From: CAYSCW01 sp964429795
GTDB lineage: Bacteria > Acidobacteriota > Aminicenantia > Aminicenantales > Aminicenantaceae
DNA: 64,000 nt
NCBI GenBank assembly: GCA_964429795.1
Contig: CAYSCW010000005.1
Coordinates: 1 to 64,000, forward strand
Reading direction: 5' to 3'
Part shown: piece after piece, positions 42,687 through 51,747 of the stretch
How the letters are laid out: every line of letters begins with the position of its first letter
How positions within the stretch are numbered: the stretch's first letter is position 1
Position numbers and translations under genes: made by a program
Notes under the pieces: generated by a model
What the model was told of the DNA's origin: nothing
What the model saw: only the letters and a program-made list of their open reading frames with translations
The model's database searches: none

Positions 42687-43376
42687 TTAACTGTCTGAGT
42701 AGCCGAGTTTCCCCCAATTCCGGCCCCGCAAATTCACTTTGTACCCATCGTCTCCTTTTTGCTGGGGGATTTCCTTTGTAAACTTGATCGCGCCCACGGG
42801 ACATACTTCCACACAGGCTTGTTTCCCATCAGGTCCTCCGCCTGCTTCATCCCAGTGAAAAGGGGCATTGGCACACAGATCGCATTTTCGACTCTTGAGC
42901 TCACCATCATAATCTTTATCGGCTGCAAGAACCGCTCTGCTTGGCGTATAAGGGCAAACATCATAGCATGTGCCGCAGCCAATACATTTCTCTTTATCCA
43001 CCATTCTCACATTGCCATACTTGGCATTTACTTCCAATGCATCTGTGGGACACTCCTTCACACAGGGAGGATCCACGCATTGACGGCATTGCTCGATAGT
43101 CAAATCATCTGGAAAAGAATCAAAGGAATTTTGCATCACCTGGATTCTCGACAGGGAGAGGCTCTCTACACCTTCATGAACTAAAGAACAAGCAAGCATA
43201 CAACTTGCGCATCCCTGACATTTCTTTGTATCCACCAGGAGATATCCCTCTGAGGGCGGGATCTCATCTGCCGCAGACAGATTCCATCTAGTTCCCGCCA
43301 CCAAAATAATAGTCCCAGTGACTTTGATGAAATGTCGACGAGTAATTTTAGTCTTTTTTTCCTTTTGACTATTCAT
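42687..43376 (-). CDS. Four-cluster iron-sulfur protein with Tat signal, partner of the aldehyde oxidoreductase
   Basis: 229 residues. Twin-arginine leader (ITRRHFIKVTG) followed by a hydrophobic core. Four [4Fe-4S] motifs in DMSO-reductase-beta/HycB order: CQGCASCMLAC, CRQCVDPPCVKECP, CIGCGTCYDVCP, and CDLC with CVEVCP after an 18-residue insertion. It would pass electrons between the AOR and a membrane or periplasmic partner. First gene of a two-gene minus-strand operon. It is odd that the electron partner carries a Tat signal while the catalytic subunit has none: either AOR is carried across as a complex or the leader acts as an anchor. Confidence 0.88.
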   Translation of the reverse strand: MNSQKEKKTKITRRHFIKVTGTIILVAGTRWNLSAADEIPPSEGYLLVDTKKCQGCASCMLACSLVHEGVESLSLSRIQVMQNSFDSFPDDLTIEQCRQCVDPPCVKECPTDALEVNAKYGNVRMVDKEKCIGCGTCYDVCPYTPSRAVLAADKDYDGELKSRKCDLCANAPFHWDEAGGGPDGKQACVEVCPVGAIKFTKEIPQQKGDDGYKVNLRGRNWGKLGYSDS

Positions 43377-43474
43377 CGAATGACCTCTATTGTTTGAGTT
43401 TCAAAGCCGGAGGACTGGATATCCTGAAATAAGATTATCACACCCAAAACGACAAGGTCAACGATTAGAAAAGC

Positions 43475-43510
43475 GAAACAAATCAACCTAAACCTCCAAC
43501 CCTTACTCTC
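43475..43510 (+). repeat. Direct repeat, right copy
   Basis: 36 bases beginning GAAACAAATCAACC, five mismatches to the copy at 40314-40349. Between this and the IS element there is no gene. Confidence 0.65.
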
Positions 43511-43707
43511 ATCAAAAGAGAGCCGTTCGAGAGAAAGCATAGGCCTTATCTGGGCCGATTTTAGGGGGGCAGGTCAAAATTATTTATTTTTAATTTACAG
43601 CAACCTTTTTGGCATCTCAAACGTCTATAGATTGTCAACGGGAATGTAATAATCACCCCTTTCGGGAAACGAAAATTTACCCCTCTTTGATGAAAGGGGT
43701 ATAGCAC

Positions 43708-44995
43708 ATGGACCAAGAAAAGAAGAAAATACTCCCGATCACTATATCGGGAGGCGAAACGATGGTCAAAGGCGATCTGTGGCATGAGATTCATAGTCGA
43801 TTCAAACTTAAGGAGCCAAAGAAGTCGATTGCCCGGTCTCTTGGGATAAGCGTCCAGACTGCTCGAAAGATACTCAAGCAGGAAAAACCCGCTTCGTATA
43901 AGCGACGAAAGACTACTGAGACCATTTTAACACCGTATAAGGAGTATATTCGCCAACGGCTGGCGTCGGTCGGGTATTATGCTCAATCGATCTTTGAGGA
44001 ATTGCAGGAACGAGGCTACACAGGGGGCTATGACACGGTCAAGAAGTATGTGCGTCCTTTGTTGCGAGAGGAAGCACAGAAAGAGGCGACAGTGCGCTTT
44101 GAGACACCCACCCGGCAAACAGGGACAGATAGACTGGGGGCACTGCTGGACGGTCCTTGGTGGCAATCGCTTCAAGACACATCTGTTTGTGATGACATTG
44201 GGCTACAGCCGGCGGCTTTTCCCCAAGGGGACGGAAGATGAAAAGCTCCCGGTATTCATCTCCTGCCATCAAGAGGCTTTTGATCATTTTGGCGGACTTC
44301 CTCACGAGATTATGTACGACAACTCGAAGACGGTCGTTCTCTCCCGTGACTTCGAGGGACGCCATATCCAGTGGAACCCGATCTTTTGGGATTTCAGTCA
44401 GTATTATGGGTTTCGTCCTTTGGCGCATCGTCCCTACAGGGCCCAGACCAAGGGCAAGGTGGAGTCAGGAATCAAGTATGTCAAGCGCTTCCTCCGGGGC
44501 AAGGCTTTCGATTCCCTCGAACATCTCAACGACTCCCTGATGCGCTGGGCAAGTACTGCGGCCGACCAGAGAGTCCACGGTACCACTCATCGCAAGCCCA
44601 TCGAGATGTTTGAGGAGGAAAGAGAGCTGCTGATCGATCATAGAGGGAGGCCTCCTTATATCCTTCAAGAGCGTGTGATCCGGCATGTGGCTAAGGACTG
44701 CCTCGTCACTTTTGAGACAAACCGCTATTCTGTTCCTTCCCGTTTCGTGGGCAAGCAGGTCGAAGTCCATAGCGATGCGGATCTTATCCGTATTTTTCAT
44801 GACGGCCATCTGATTGCAATCCATACCCTCTGCCAGGGAACGTATCAGATACAGGTTGAGAGAGCCCATTACAATGGGATCTTCAGCCGGCGGGAACCAT
44901 CCGCTCCTCTTGTCTGCCCTCAAAGTTCTGAGGATGAGGTTGAAGTCCGCGATCTGGCCTTCTACGAAAACCTCGTGGAAGGAGGTGCCGTATGA
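43708..44995 (+). pseudogene. istA: IS21 transposase IstA, disrupted by one extra base
   Basis: The first frame (43708-44241) has the N-terminal helix-turn-helix (KKSIARSLGISVQTARKILK) and EELQERGYTGGYDTVKKYV, up to VRFETP. The +1 frame carries PPGKQGQIDWGHCW (first catalytic Asp of the DDE triad), IMYDNSKTVV (second Asp) and HRPYRAQTKGKVESGIKYVK (Glu) to the stop at 44995. Removing one C in CACCCACCC (about 44105-44112) joins them into a normal protein of about 429 residues. Unless the shift is programmed or an error, this copy cannot make active IstA. Confidence 0.88.
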
Positions 44996-45768
44996 GCAGT
45001 CAGATTGTTCGTATCCAGGAAAACCTCAAAACTCTTAAACTCTATAAAAGCCATGAGTTATTAGAGAGCTCGCTGGAAGAGGCCTCGAAAAACAACCTCT
45101 CCTACAGTGATTTTCTCGATCAGCTTCTCAAACAAGAAGTCGTAGCAAAAAAAGAAAAGAACATCGCCATGCAAACATCTCTGGCCAAGTTCCCTTTCGT
45201 TAAGACACTGGAGAGCTTTGATTTTGCCTTCCAACCCTCGATTGATAAAAAACGAATCAAAGAGCTGGCCACTTGTCGGTTCATTGACAACGGCGAGAAC
45301 GTCATTTTCCTGGGACCTCCGGGAGTGGGAAAGACTCATCTGGCTGTGGCCCTGGGCATCAAGGCGGTTACTGAAGGCTACAGGACTTACTTCACCCAAG
45401 CCATGCCTCTTATCGCCTCCCTGAGCAAAGCTTACGCGGAAAACCGCATCGAGAAGAGGCTCAAGTTCTACTGCCAGCCGAAGCTCCTTATAATTGATGA
45501 GATCGGCTACATCCCGATTGACCGTCATGGCGCTCATCTCTTCTTCCAGCTCATTTCCCGTCGTTATGAGAAGGGAGCGCTCATCCTGACATCTAATCGA
45601 AGTTTCAGTCAGTGGAATGAGATTTTCGGGGATCCCGTTATTGCCACGGCTATCCTGGACCGAATGCTTCATCATTCCACAACTGTCAACATAAAAGGTA
45701 ATTCATATCGTTTGAAGGAAAAGGTCAAAGCCGGGCTTATCAGAGAGCCCGAGGTGGAACAATCATGA
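44992..45768 (+). CDS. istB: IS21 helper ATPase IstB
   Basis: 258 residues, AAA+ family related to DnaC. Walker A GPPGVGKTHLAVALG, Walker B LLIIDEIGYIP, sensor 1 ALILTSNRSFSQW and the arginine finger region AILDRMLHHS are all present. It is the target-selecting ATPase that works with IstA. Start overlaps the istA stop (ATGA). Complete. Confidence 0.94.
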   Translation: MSSQIVRIQENLKTLKLYKSHELLESSLEEASKNNLSYSDFLDQLLKQEVVAKKEKNIAMQTSLAKFPFVKTLESFDFAFQPSIDKKRIKELATCRFIDNGENVIFLGPPGVGKTHLAVALGIKAVTEGYRTYFTQAMPLIASLSKAYAENRIEKRLKFYCQPKLLIIDEIGYIPIDRHGAHLFFQLISRRYEKGALILTSNRSFSQWNEIFGDPVIATAILDRMLHHSTTVNIKGNSYRLKEKVKAGLIREPEVEQS

Positions 45769-45822
45769 ATCTAAAAGGGGGTAAATTTTCAAATCCCATA
45801 AAGGGTAAAAATTCGAATCCCC

Positions 45823-45852
45823 TTGACATAGATATGAATATGTATTTATAAT
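45823..45852 (+). promoter_or_regulatory. Hybrid promoter made by the IS end and flanking DNA
   Basis: TTGACA is the last six bases of the IS right end. TATAAT occurs 18 bases further on, in host DNA. Both hexamers are perfect. It points at padR, whose ATG is 22 bases after the -10. Confidence 0.75.
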
Positions 45853-45858
45853 AAATAC
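45842..45858. promoter_or_regulatory. Palindrome overlapping the -10 element, possible PadR operator
   Basis: GTATTTAT and ATAAATAC arms of eight bases surround one central A. It covers the TATAAT hexamer and is 16 bases before padR, a place where PadR proteins commonly repress themselves. Confidence 0.5.
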
Positions 45859-45874
45859 TAATTTAGGATCGAAG

Positions 45875-46204
45875 ATGTATGAGCTGACCAAAAACGAAGA
45901 ATTGGTCCTGCTTTCCATCTGGAAGCTTAAGGACAACGCCTACGGCGTCACAATCAGGGAAAACTTTAAAAGAATCTCCGGAAAAGCCTTAAACTTCGGC
46001 TCTCTTTACAACACCCTCTACCTTCTTGTCCGGAGAGGACTTGTCGAATCAAGAGAAAGCGAGCCTCTCTCTAAACAGGGCGGTCGAAGGAAAGTCCTCT
46101 ATTCCCTGACGCGTGAGGGCAAGAAGGCTCTATCAGGCGCCCAGAGAATCCATGAGCGGGCCTGGGGAGATGTACCGGATTTCGCCTTTGAGAAGAGAAA
46201 ATGA
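45875..46204 (+). CDS. PadR-family transcriptional regulator
   Basis: 109 residues, winged helix only: TKNEELVLLSIWKLKDNAYG, FGSLYNTLYLLVRRGLVESR, GGRRKVLYSLTREGKKAL. It lacks the long C-terminal dimerisation helix of larger PadR proteins, as in the short subfamily 2. In this kind of genome such genes sit directly before FtsX-type permease genes, as here with a four-base overlap, so it probably controls that transporter. Likely autoregulated through the palindrome upstream. Confidence 0.9.
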   Translation: MYELTKNEELVLLSIWKLKDNAYGVTIRENFKRISGKALNFGSLYNTLYLLVRRGLVESRESEPLSKQGGRRKVLYSLTREGKKALSGAQRIHERAWGDVPDFAFEKRK

Positions 46205-48786
46205 CCCGACATGCCCACAAACCCCCGAAAATTTTTCTCTGGATTCTCCGCCGGCTAGCCGTTTATGAAGACCTGTTCGCCATTACGGGAGACTATGAGA
46301 TCGAGTATGCTGAAATCTGTCAAAATCACGGCCGTGTATGGGCTTTCCTCTGGCTACTGTGGAACACCATACAGGCGCTTTTTTATTATTTTCTATTCAT
46401 CATGAAATGGAGCACCGTCATGTTTAGAAACTATCTTAAAATCGCTTTCAGGAATGTCAAAAGATACAAAGTCTTCTCTATCATCAATATCGCTGGTTTG
46501 ACCATCGGCATGACCTGTGTGGTCTTGCTGCTCTTATGGATCCAGGACGAGCTGAGCTATGACAAATTCCATGAGAAGATTGACGACATCTACCTCGTCT
46601 CTGCCCATATCAAGAAGGAAAAAGATGAGCTGCAGGTGCCCTCTGTTCCCGGAGTGGGTCCGCTTTTGAAAGAGCTGTTTCCTGAAGTGGAAGAATCGGC
46701 CCGGTTTCTTGCAGGATACCGGACTTTTATACTCAGTTACAAGGATAGAACGTTCTCGGAGCAAAGAGTCTTTCCTGCGGATCCAGAAGTCCTGGAGATG
46801 TTCACATTCCCTCTGATTGAAGGGGATCCCAAGACCGCGCTCAAAGACCCCTATTCTCTTGTTCTATCAGAGCGGGTTGCGAAAAAATACTTCGGAAACG
46901 AGAGCCCTATCAATAAGGTCATCACTGTTGACAACCAATTTCCGATGAAAGTGATGGGAGTGATGAAAGAAGTTCCCAACAACTCCACATTCCGTTTTGA
47001 CATCCTGATGCCGCTGGAATTCTATGCCAAGAATATTCACAAAGAACTTAACCTGAGAGAATTTTCAAATCAAAATTTCTTCGTTTTCGTCCAGCTCCAG
47101 AAGGGGAGCTCATTTAACGACTTAAACCGTAAAATCAAGGAATTCGTCGTGAAAACATACAGCAGTGACGAATATGTGCCGGTCCTGCGACCTTTTGCCA
47201 GGTTCCATCTCTACAGACTGGGTGATGGAGGAGGAAGCATTGAACAGATCCGGCTGATCGGCTTCCTGGGTGCCTTTATCCTGCTCATCGCCTGCATCAA
47301 TTTCATGAACCTGGCCACCGCCCGGTCCGGAAACCGCTCGAAGGAAATCGGGATGCGCAAGGTTATCGGAGCCTCTCGGAAGGATATTATCAAACAGTTC
47401 TATTTCGAGACATCCCTGTTCGTCCTGATCTCGATGGCACTGACCGTATTCCTTGCCAAGCTTTTCCTCCCTGTGTTCAACACCCTTTTCCGGAAAGAGC
47501 TGACGCTGGAAATTCTTCAGAATCCATCTCTCTTGGGATTCTTGATCGGAACCTCGCTGGTAACCGCATTGGTGGCGGGGAGTTATCCAGCTCTGTTCAT
47601 GTCCTCTTTTCAACCGCTTCGGATTATCAAAGGGCTCACGGGATCATCTTTAAAAAGAGCTGGTTTTCACAAAGCTCTGGTTGTGATCCAATTCAGCCTG
47701 GCCATCGGACTTATCGCAGGTGCTACCGGGGTTTATAAACAGCTCACCTATCTCCAGACCATGGACCTGGGGTACAACATGGAGAATCTCGTGTTCTTCT
47801 CGAGCAGAGGGAAGCTGCTTGAGCAGTACGAGACGGCCAAAAATGAGTTCCTCCAAATCCCTGGAGTAAAAAAGGTTTCAGCCTCTTCCACTTTTCCCAC
47901 AGGCGGACGGTCGAATAGCACAAGCTGGCAGTGGGAGGGAAAAGATCCAGAGCTTAAATCCATCATTACAGACATGAGTGTTGACTCCGATTTTCTGGAG
48001 ACTTTTGAAGTCCCGCTTATCCAGGGCCGCTACTTCCGCAAAGAATACGATTATTCCGGCAATCCAGGGGATATAGTAATAAATAAAAAACTGGCAGGAA
48101 TAATAGGAAATCAGAATCCGATCGGTACTAGAATGTCTTGGTCTTATAGTGGTCGAAATTACACAGTTGTCGGCGTTATCAAAGACTACCTCCCCAATCC
48201 AAGTTGGCGGGTAGATGAACCGCTCATCCTGCTCCAGAAGCCTGAGGACTACAGGTTCATATTCTTGAAGATCCATCCAGAGAACATTGCCCAAACCCTT
48301 GCTCAAGTGAAAAACATCTTCGAGCGGTTGAACCCGGGCTTCCCTTTTGAGTATGACTTCCTGGATGCCACCTATGAAATTCAATTCAACTTTATCAGCA
48401 GAACACGTTCTCTAATTGCCTACCTCGCTGGCTTCGCCATTTTTATATCCTGCCTGGGGCTCTTTGGTTTAGCCTCGTTCAACGCCGAGCAGAAGACTAA
48501 GGAAATAGGAATCCGTAAGGTGCTTGGCTCTTCTGTCTCCAGGATTGTGATGCTCCTCTCAAAGGATCTGACTAGACTGGTTCTTCTAGCCAATATTATC
48601 GCCTGGCCTGCTGCTTGGTATTTCTTGAATCAGTGGCTCCAGAATTTTCTGTACCGCACACAAATTCGCTTGGACATTTTCATCATAGCTGGAGCTCTAA
48701 CCTTTTTCATTGCTCTGATTACAGTAAGCTACCAATCCATCAAAGCCGCCACCGCCAAGCCCGTGGATTCACTCCGGTATGAATGA
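46201..48786 (+). CDS. FtsX/MacB-like permease with N-terminal prefix domain
   Basis: 861 residues. A prefix of ~75 residues (WILRRLAVYEDLFAITGDYE, IEYAEICQNHGRVWAFLWLL) precedes MFRNYLKIAFRNVKRYKVFS, the usual start of MacB-type permeases. Two FtsX units each have a periplasmic MacB core and three or four helices, with LATARSGNRSKEIGMRKVIG and FNAEQKTKEIGIRKVLGSSV as the paired signatures. Such duplicated permeases work with an ABC ATPase in exporting lipids, peptides or drugs; no ATPase gene is nearby. Coupled to padR. Fourteen-residue variants of GxRKV motifs are intact, so likely functional. Confidence 0.88.
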   Translation: MTRHAHKPPKIFLWILRRLAVYEDLFAITGDYEIEYAEICQNHGRVWAFLWLLWNTIQALFYYFLFIMKWSTVMFRNYLKIAFRNVKRYKVFSIINIAGLTIGMTCVVLLLLWIQDELSYDKFHEKIDDIYLVSAHIKKEKDELQVPSVPGVGPLLKELFPEVEESARFLAGYRTFILSYKDRTFSEQRVFPADPEVLEMFTFPLIEGDPKTALKDPYSLVLSERVAKKYFGNESPINKVITVDNQFPMKVMGVMKEVPNNSTFRFDILMPLEFYAKNIHKELNLREFSNQNFFVFVQLQKGSSFNDLNRKIKEFVVKTYSSDEYVPVLRPFARFHLYRLGDGGGSIEQIRLIGFLGAFILLIACINFMNLATARSGNRSKEIGMRKVIGASRKDIIKQFYFETSLFVLISMALTVFLAKLFLPVFNTLFRKELTLEILQNPSLLGFLIGTSLVTALVAGSYPALFMSSFQPLRIIKGLTGSSLKRAGFHKALVVIQFSLAIGLIAGATGVYKQLTYLQTMDLGYNMENLVFFSSRGKLLEQYETAKNEFLQIPGVKKVSASSTFPTGGRSNSTSWQWEGKDPELKSIITDMSVDSDFLETFEVPLIQGRYFRKEYDYSGNPGDIVINKKLAGIIGNQNPIGTRMSWSYSGRNYTVVGVIKDYLPNPSWRVDEPLILLQKPEDYRFIFLKIHPENIAQTLAQVKNIFERLNPGFPFEYDFLDATYEIQFNFISRTRSLIAYLAGFAIFISCLGLFGLASFNAEQKTKEIGIRKVLGSSVSRIVMLLSKDLTRLVLLANIIAWPAAWYFLNQWLQNFLYRTQIRLDIFIIAGALTFFIALITVSYQSIKAATAKPVDSLRYE

Positions 48787-49011
48787 GAGATCCATGACTC
48801 TTCACCTGAAACCTCCAAACCATCAAGTTTAAGTTAGACATCACTCCCTTGCAATTTATTGATTTTTTTTTAATTTAATCATTATAATTAGGAAGAAATG
48901 ACACTAAATCTGGGTTGACATTGCTTCCGAGAAGACATATATTTCATTACTGATATTTCATATATGATATATTTCCCTCTTTCAACATCCCATATTTATT
49001 CAGGAGGTATT

Positions 49012-51381
49012 ATGAAGTTTTCCAAACGTCTTTTTCTTTTGGTTCTCATTGGTTTCAGCCTGGCTCTCTTGACCATGTCGGCGGCGCAAAAAGCGGCGCC
49101 GGTCAAAGCGCAGAAAAAGGTCGAAAGCACAGACCCGGCCCTGCGGCTCAAGTGGTATGAACAGCATATGGCTATGAAGGAGGCTACGCCCTGGAAGGAT
49201 CTCAAGTGGCGCTTCATCGGCCCGGATATCATCGGCGGCCGCTGCACGGACATCGCCGTGCCCAAAGGCAGCAGGCAAACCATCTACATTGCCTCAGCTA
49301 CGGGCGGCATCTGGAAGACAGAAAACACCGGTATCACCTGGACGCCGCTCTTCGATGATGCGCCGTCATTGTCCTGCGGAGACATCGAAGTTGCAGAAGC
49401 CGATCCCAACATCGTATGGCTCGGGACAGGTGAGGCCAATCACTTCCGTGCATCCATCGCTGGTATTGGCGTCTACAAGTCAACGGACGCCGGAAAGACC
49501 TGGAAGCACATGGGGCTGGCCGCCACCCAGACCATCGGCCGCATACGTATTCATCCGACCAATCCTGATATCGTCTATGTTGCGGCCGTCGGCCACGAGT
49601 GGACCTACAATCCCGACCGCGGCGTCTTCAAAACAACGGACGGCGGCAAAACCTGGCAGAAGGTTCTCTACATCAACGAGAAGGTGGGGGCCATGGATCT
49701 AGTCATGGATCCCAAGAACCCTGACATTCTGATCGCTTCTATGGTGAAAAGAATTCGACTGCGCTGGAGTGATCCTGTCCCCGGCGGCGAGGATGGCCTG
49801 TTCAAGACCACCGATGGCGGCAAGACCTGGAAAGAGCTGACCAACGGCCTGCCCGATACCGAGAAAACGGGGCGTATTGGCCTGGACCTGTGCCTGAGCA
49901 AGCCAAACGTTGTCTACGCTTATGTCGACAATCACACGCCTTCCCGCCAACCTGAGCCAGGGGAGCGCGATTCCTATGGACGCCTGAGAACCTACCCGGA
50001 CATCATCGGCGCTGAAGTTTATCGATCCGATGATCAGGGCGAGTCCTGGAGAAAGGTTAATCCCACAAACCGGATGTTTGAGCGCTTCGGCGGAACCTAC
50101 GGTTGGGTGTTCGGCCAGATCCGGGTAGATCCCAACAATGAAGACACCGTCTATCTCATGGGACTGGGCCTGGCCAAATCAACAGATGGTGGTAAAACCT
50201 GGGCGTTCATTTTCTATGAAAACCTCCACGGCGACCACCACGGTCTGTGGATCGATCCAAGCGACTCGAACTACCTGATCAACGTCAACGACGGCGGGGC
50301 CAATGTCTCCTATGACGGTGGCAAAAGCTGGCGCGACTTCCACAAAGGCATCCCTACCATCCAGTTCTACAACGTCGCTTACGACATGAAGAAGCCTTTC
50401 ACGGTCTATGGCTCAGTTCAGGACTGGGGGACCTACCGTGGTTTAGGCGTCGAGCCCATGCCGGAGCAGCAGGAGCAGAGAAGATTCAGACGGGGTCCTT
50501 CCATCCGTTGGGAGATTGCTCCTGGCGGCGAGGGAACGCAGATCGCCATCGACCCTTCGGACCCGAACATCGAGTATGCTTCATCCTACTACGGACGAGT
50601 GGAGCGATCCGAGTATAAAGACGGTGTCTGGACAAACAAGCAAATCTATCCCAAACCCGCAGAGGGCGAGCCTGAGTACCGCGGCCAGTGGCTGGCGGCG
50701 ACCATCATCTCACCGCACAACCCTTCTATCCTCTACCACGGCTTTCAGTATGTCTTCCGCTCCATGAACAGAGGAGAGACATGGGAGAGGATCAGCCCCG
50801 ATCTGACAGCCTACGATCCGCAAAAGCAGGGTAAGCTTCCCTATGCCATCAAGTTTGCGACAATCACGGCCATCGCTGAATCGCCCTTCAAATTTGGGCT
50901 GGTCTATGCAGGGTCTGACGATGGTCGCGTCCATGTGACCAGGGACGGCGGCGCGACCTGGACAGAGATCACGGCAGGTCTTCCCTATAACAAGCATGTC
51001 TGGACCATCGTCGCCTCGAAGTACGACCAGGCCACGGTTTACATCACTCTCATCGGCCGTCACGACGATGATTTTGCACCCTATGTCTATAAGTCAACCG
51101 ATTACGGTAAGACCTGGGTGGATATCAGCGGCAACATCCCCGGCGGTCCCACCAACGTCATCCGCGAAGACCCAAAGAAGAAGGATGTTCTCTACGTAGG
51201 AACCGACTATGGCGTCTATGTCACGACGGACGGCGGCAAGACCTGGAACTGTCTCGGCAGCGATCTGCCGCATGCCCCGGTCTGGGACCTCATGATCCAT
51301 CCCCGGGACAACATGCTCGTCATCGCCACAAACGGCCGAGGGGTGTGGGCCATAGACGACGTCTCGCCTCTGCAGAAGTAG
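49012..51381 (+). CDS. Secreted BNR/sortilin-like beta-propeller protein
   Basis: 789 residues from ATG 49012, chosen because AGGAGG lies five bases upstream and a signal peptide follows (KRLFLLVLIGFSLALLTMSA); the frame extends to 48964. At least eight Asp-box repeats are seen: TENTGITWTP, STDAGKTWKH, TTDGGKTWQK, TTDGGKTWKE, SDDQGESWRK, STDGGKTWAF, TRDGGATWTE, STDYGKTWVD, TTDGGKTWNC. This is the VPS10/sortilin-like propeller family, often annotated as glycosyl hydrolase. Enzymatic activity is unproven. It lacks a C-terminal sorting domain. Preceded by padR-permease, apparently separate. Confidence 0.85.
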   Translation: MKFSKRLFLLVLIGFSLALLTMSAAQKAAPVKAQKKVESTDPALRLKWYEQHMAMKEATPWKDLKWRFIGPDIIGGRCTDIAVPKGSRQTIYIASATGGIWKTENTGITWTPLFDDAPSLSCGDIEVAEADPNIVWLGTGEANHFRASIAGIGVYKSTDAGKTWKHMGLAATQTIGRIRIHPTNPDIVYVAAVGHEWTYNPDRGVFKTTDGGKTWQKVLYINEKVGAMDLVMDPKNPDILIASMVKRIRLRWSDPVPGGEDGLFKTTDGGKTWKELTNGLPDTEKTGRIGLDLCLSKPNVVYAYVDNHTPSRQPEPGERDSYGRLRTYPDIIGAEVYRSDDQGESWRKVNPTNRMFERFGGTYGWVFGQIRVDPNNEDTVYLMGLGLAKSTDGGKTWAFIFYENLHGDHHGLWIDPSDSNYLINVNDGGANVSYDGGKSWRDFHKGIPTIQFYNVAYDMKKPFTVYGSVQDWGTYRGLGVEPMPEQQEQRRFRRGPSIRWEIAPGGEGTQIAIDPSDPNIEYASSYYGRVERSEYKDGVWTNKQIYPKPAEGEPEYRGQWLAATIISPHNPSILYHGFQYVFRSMNRGETWERISPDLTAYDPQKQGKLPYAIKFATITAIAESPFKFGLVYAGSDDGRVHVTRDGGATWTEITAGLPYNKHVWTIVASKYDQATVYITLIGRHDDDFAPYVYKSTDYGKTWVDISGNIPGGPTNVIREDPKKKDVLYVGTDYGVYVTTDGGKTWNCLGSDLPHAPVWDLMIHPRDNMLVIATNGRGVWAIDDVSPLQK

Positions 51382-51747
51382 ACTTCAGGCGTTTTTTAAC
51401 CAAAACTTGATAGGGGTAGACCCAGAGGGATAAATTTACCTCCCTCTCGCGTATCGAAGCACTTTCGTCAAGGGTTTATGGACCTCACGATCGACAAAAA
51501 ATTACGTAAACTTGGCCTCTCTTACAATACATAAACACCTTAAAAAAATCTGAAGAGGATGAGAACCCATTCATCTTTTCTACTGAAAGGTAAGAATAAG
51601 ATTTTTAGCTGTTGACAGCCTGACTCCACGTTACAATATAAAGATTTTAATAGAAAGTCTGACCCCATTGACTTTCATTGACTTTTTTTGAATATTAGAT
51701 AAAAATCCGGAACGAAAGCTTTACAGTGATAATCAAAAAAGGAAAGG
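51382..51747 (+). other. Intergenic, no gene recognised
   Basis: About 365 bases with no frame of interest. It has a short tandem-like pair (ATTGACTTTC and ATTGACTTTT near 51667-51690), and a TTGACA at about 51614 without a well-placed -10. Nothing firmer. Confidence 0.4.

Larger units (their letters stand above)
43633..45828 (+). mobile_element. IS21-family insertion sequence with 5-bp target duplication
   Basis: 2196 bases from TG to CA. Ends are imperfect inverted repeats: TGTCAACGGGA at the left and TGTCAAGGGGA (complement) at the right, with subterminal GAAAATTTACCCC in both. The duplicated target TAGAT lies directly outside both ends (43628-43632 and 45829-45833). It carries istA (frameshifted) and istB with an ATGA overlap. 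The intact ends and exact duplication point to a fairly recent insertion between the aldehyde oxidoreductase operon and padR. Confidence 0.93.

Noticed and set aside
43600..43640. Outward promoter from the left IS21 end
   Set aside because: The left end also gives TTGACA reading outward to the left, but no acceptable -10 is found 16-18 bases away, so no hybrid promoter is proposed there.
51600..51640. Promoter with TTGACA near 51614 upstream of apbE
   Set aside because: The nearest -10-like sequences are at 17-19 bases but poor (AATATA, TATAAA), and the distance to apbE is over 100 bases; not strong enough to annotate.
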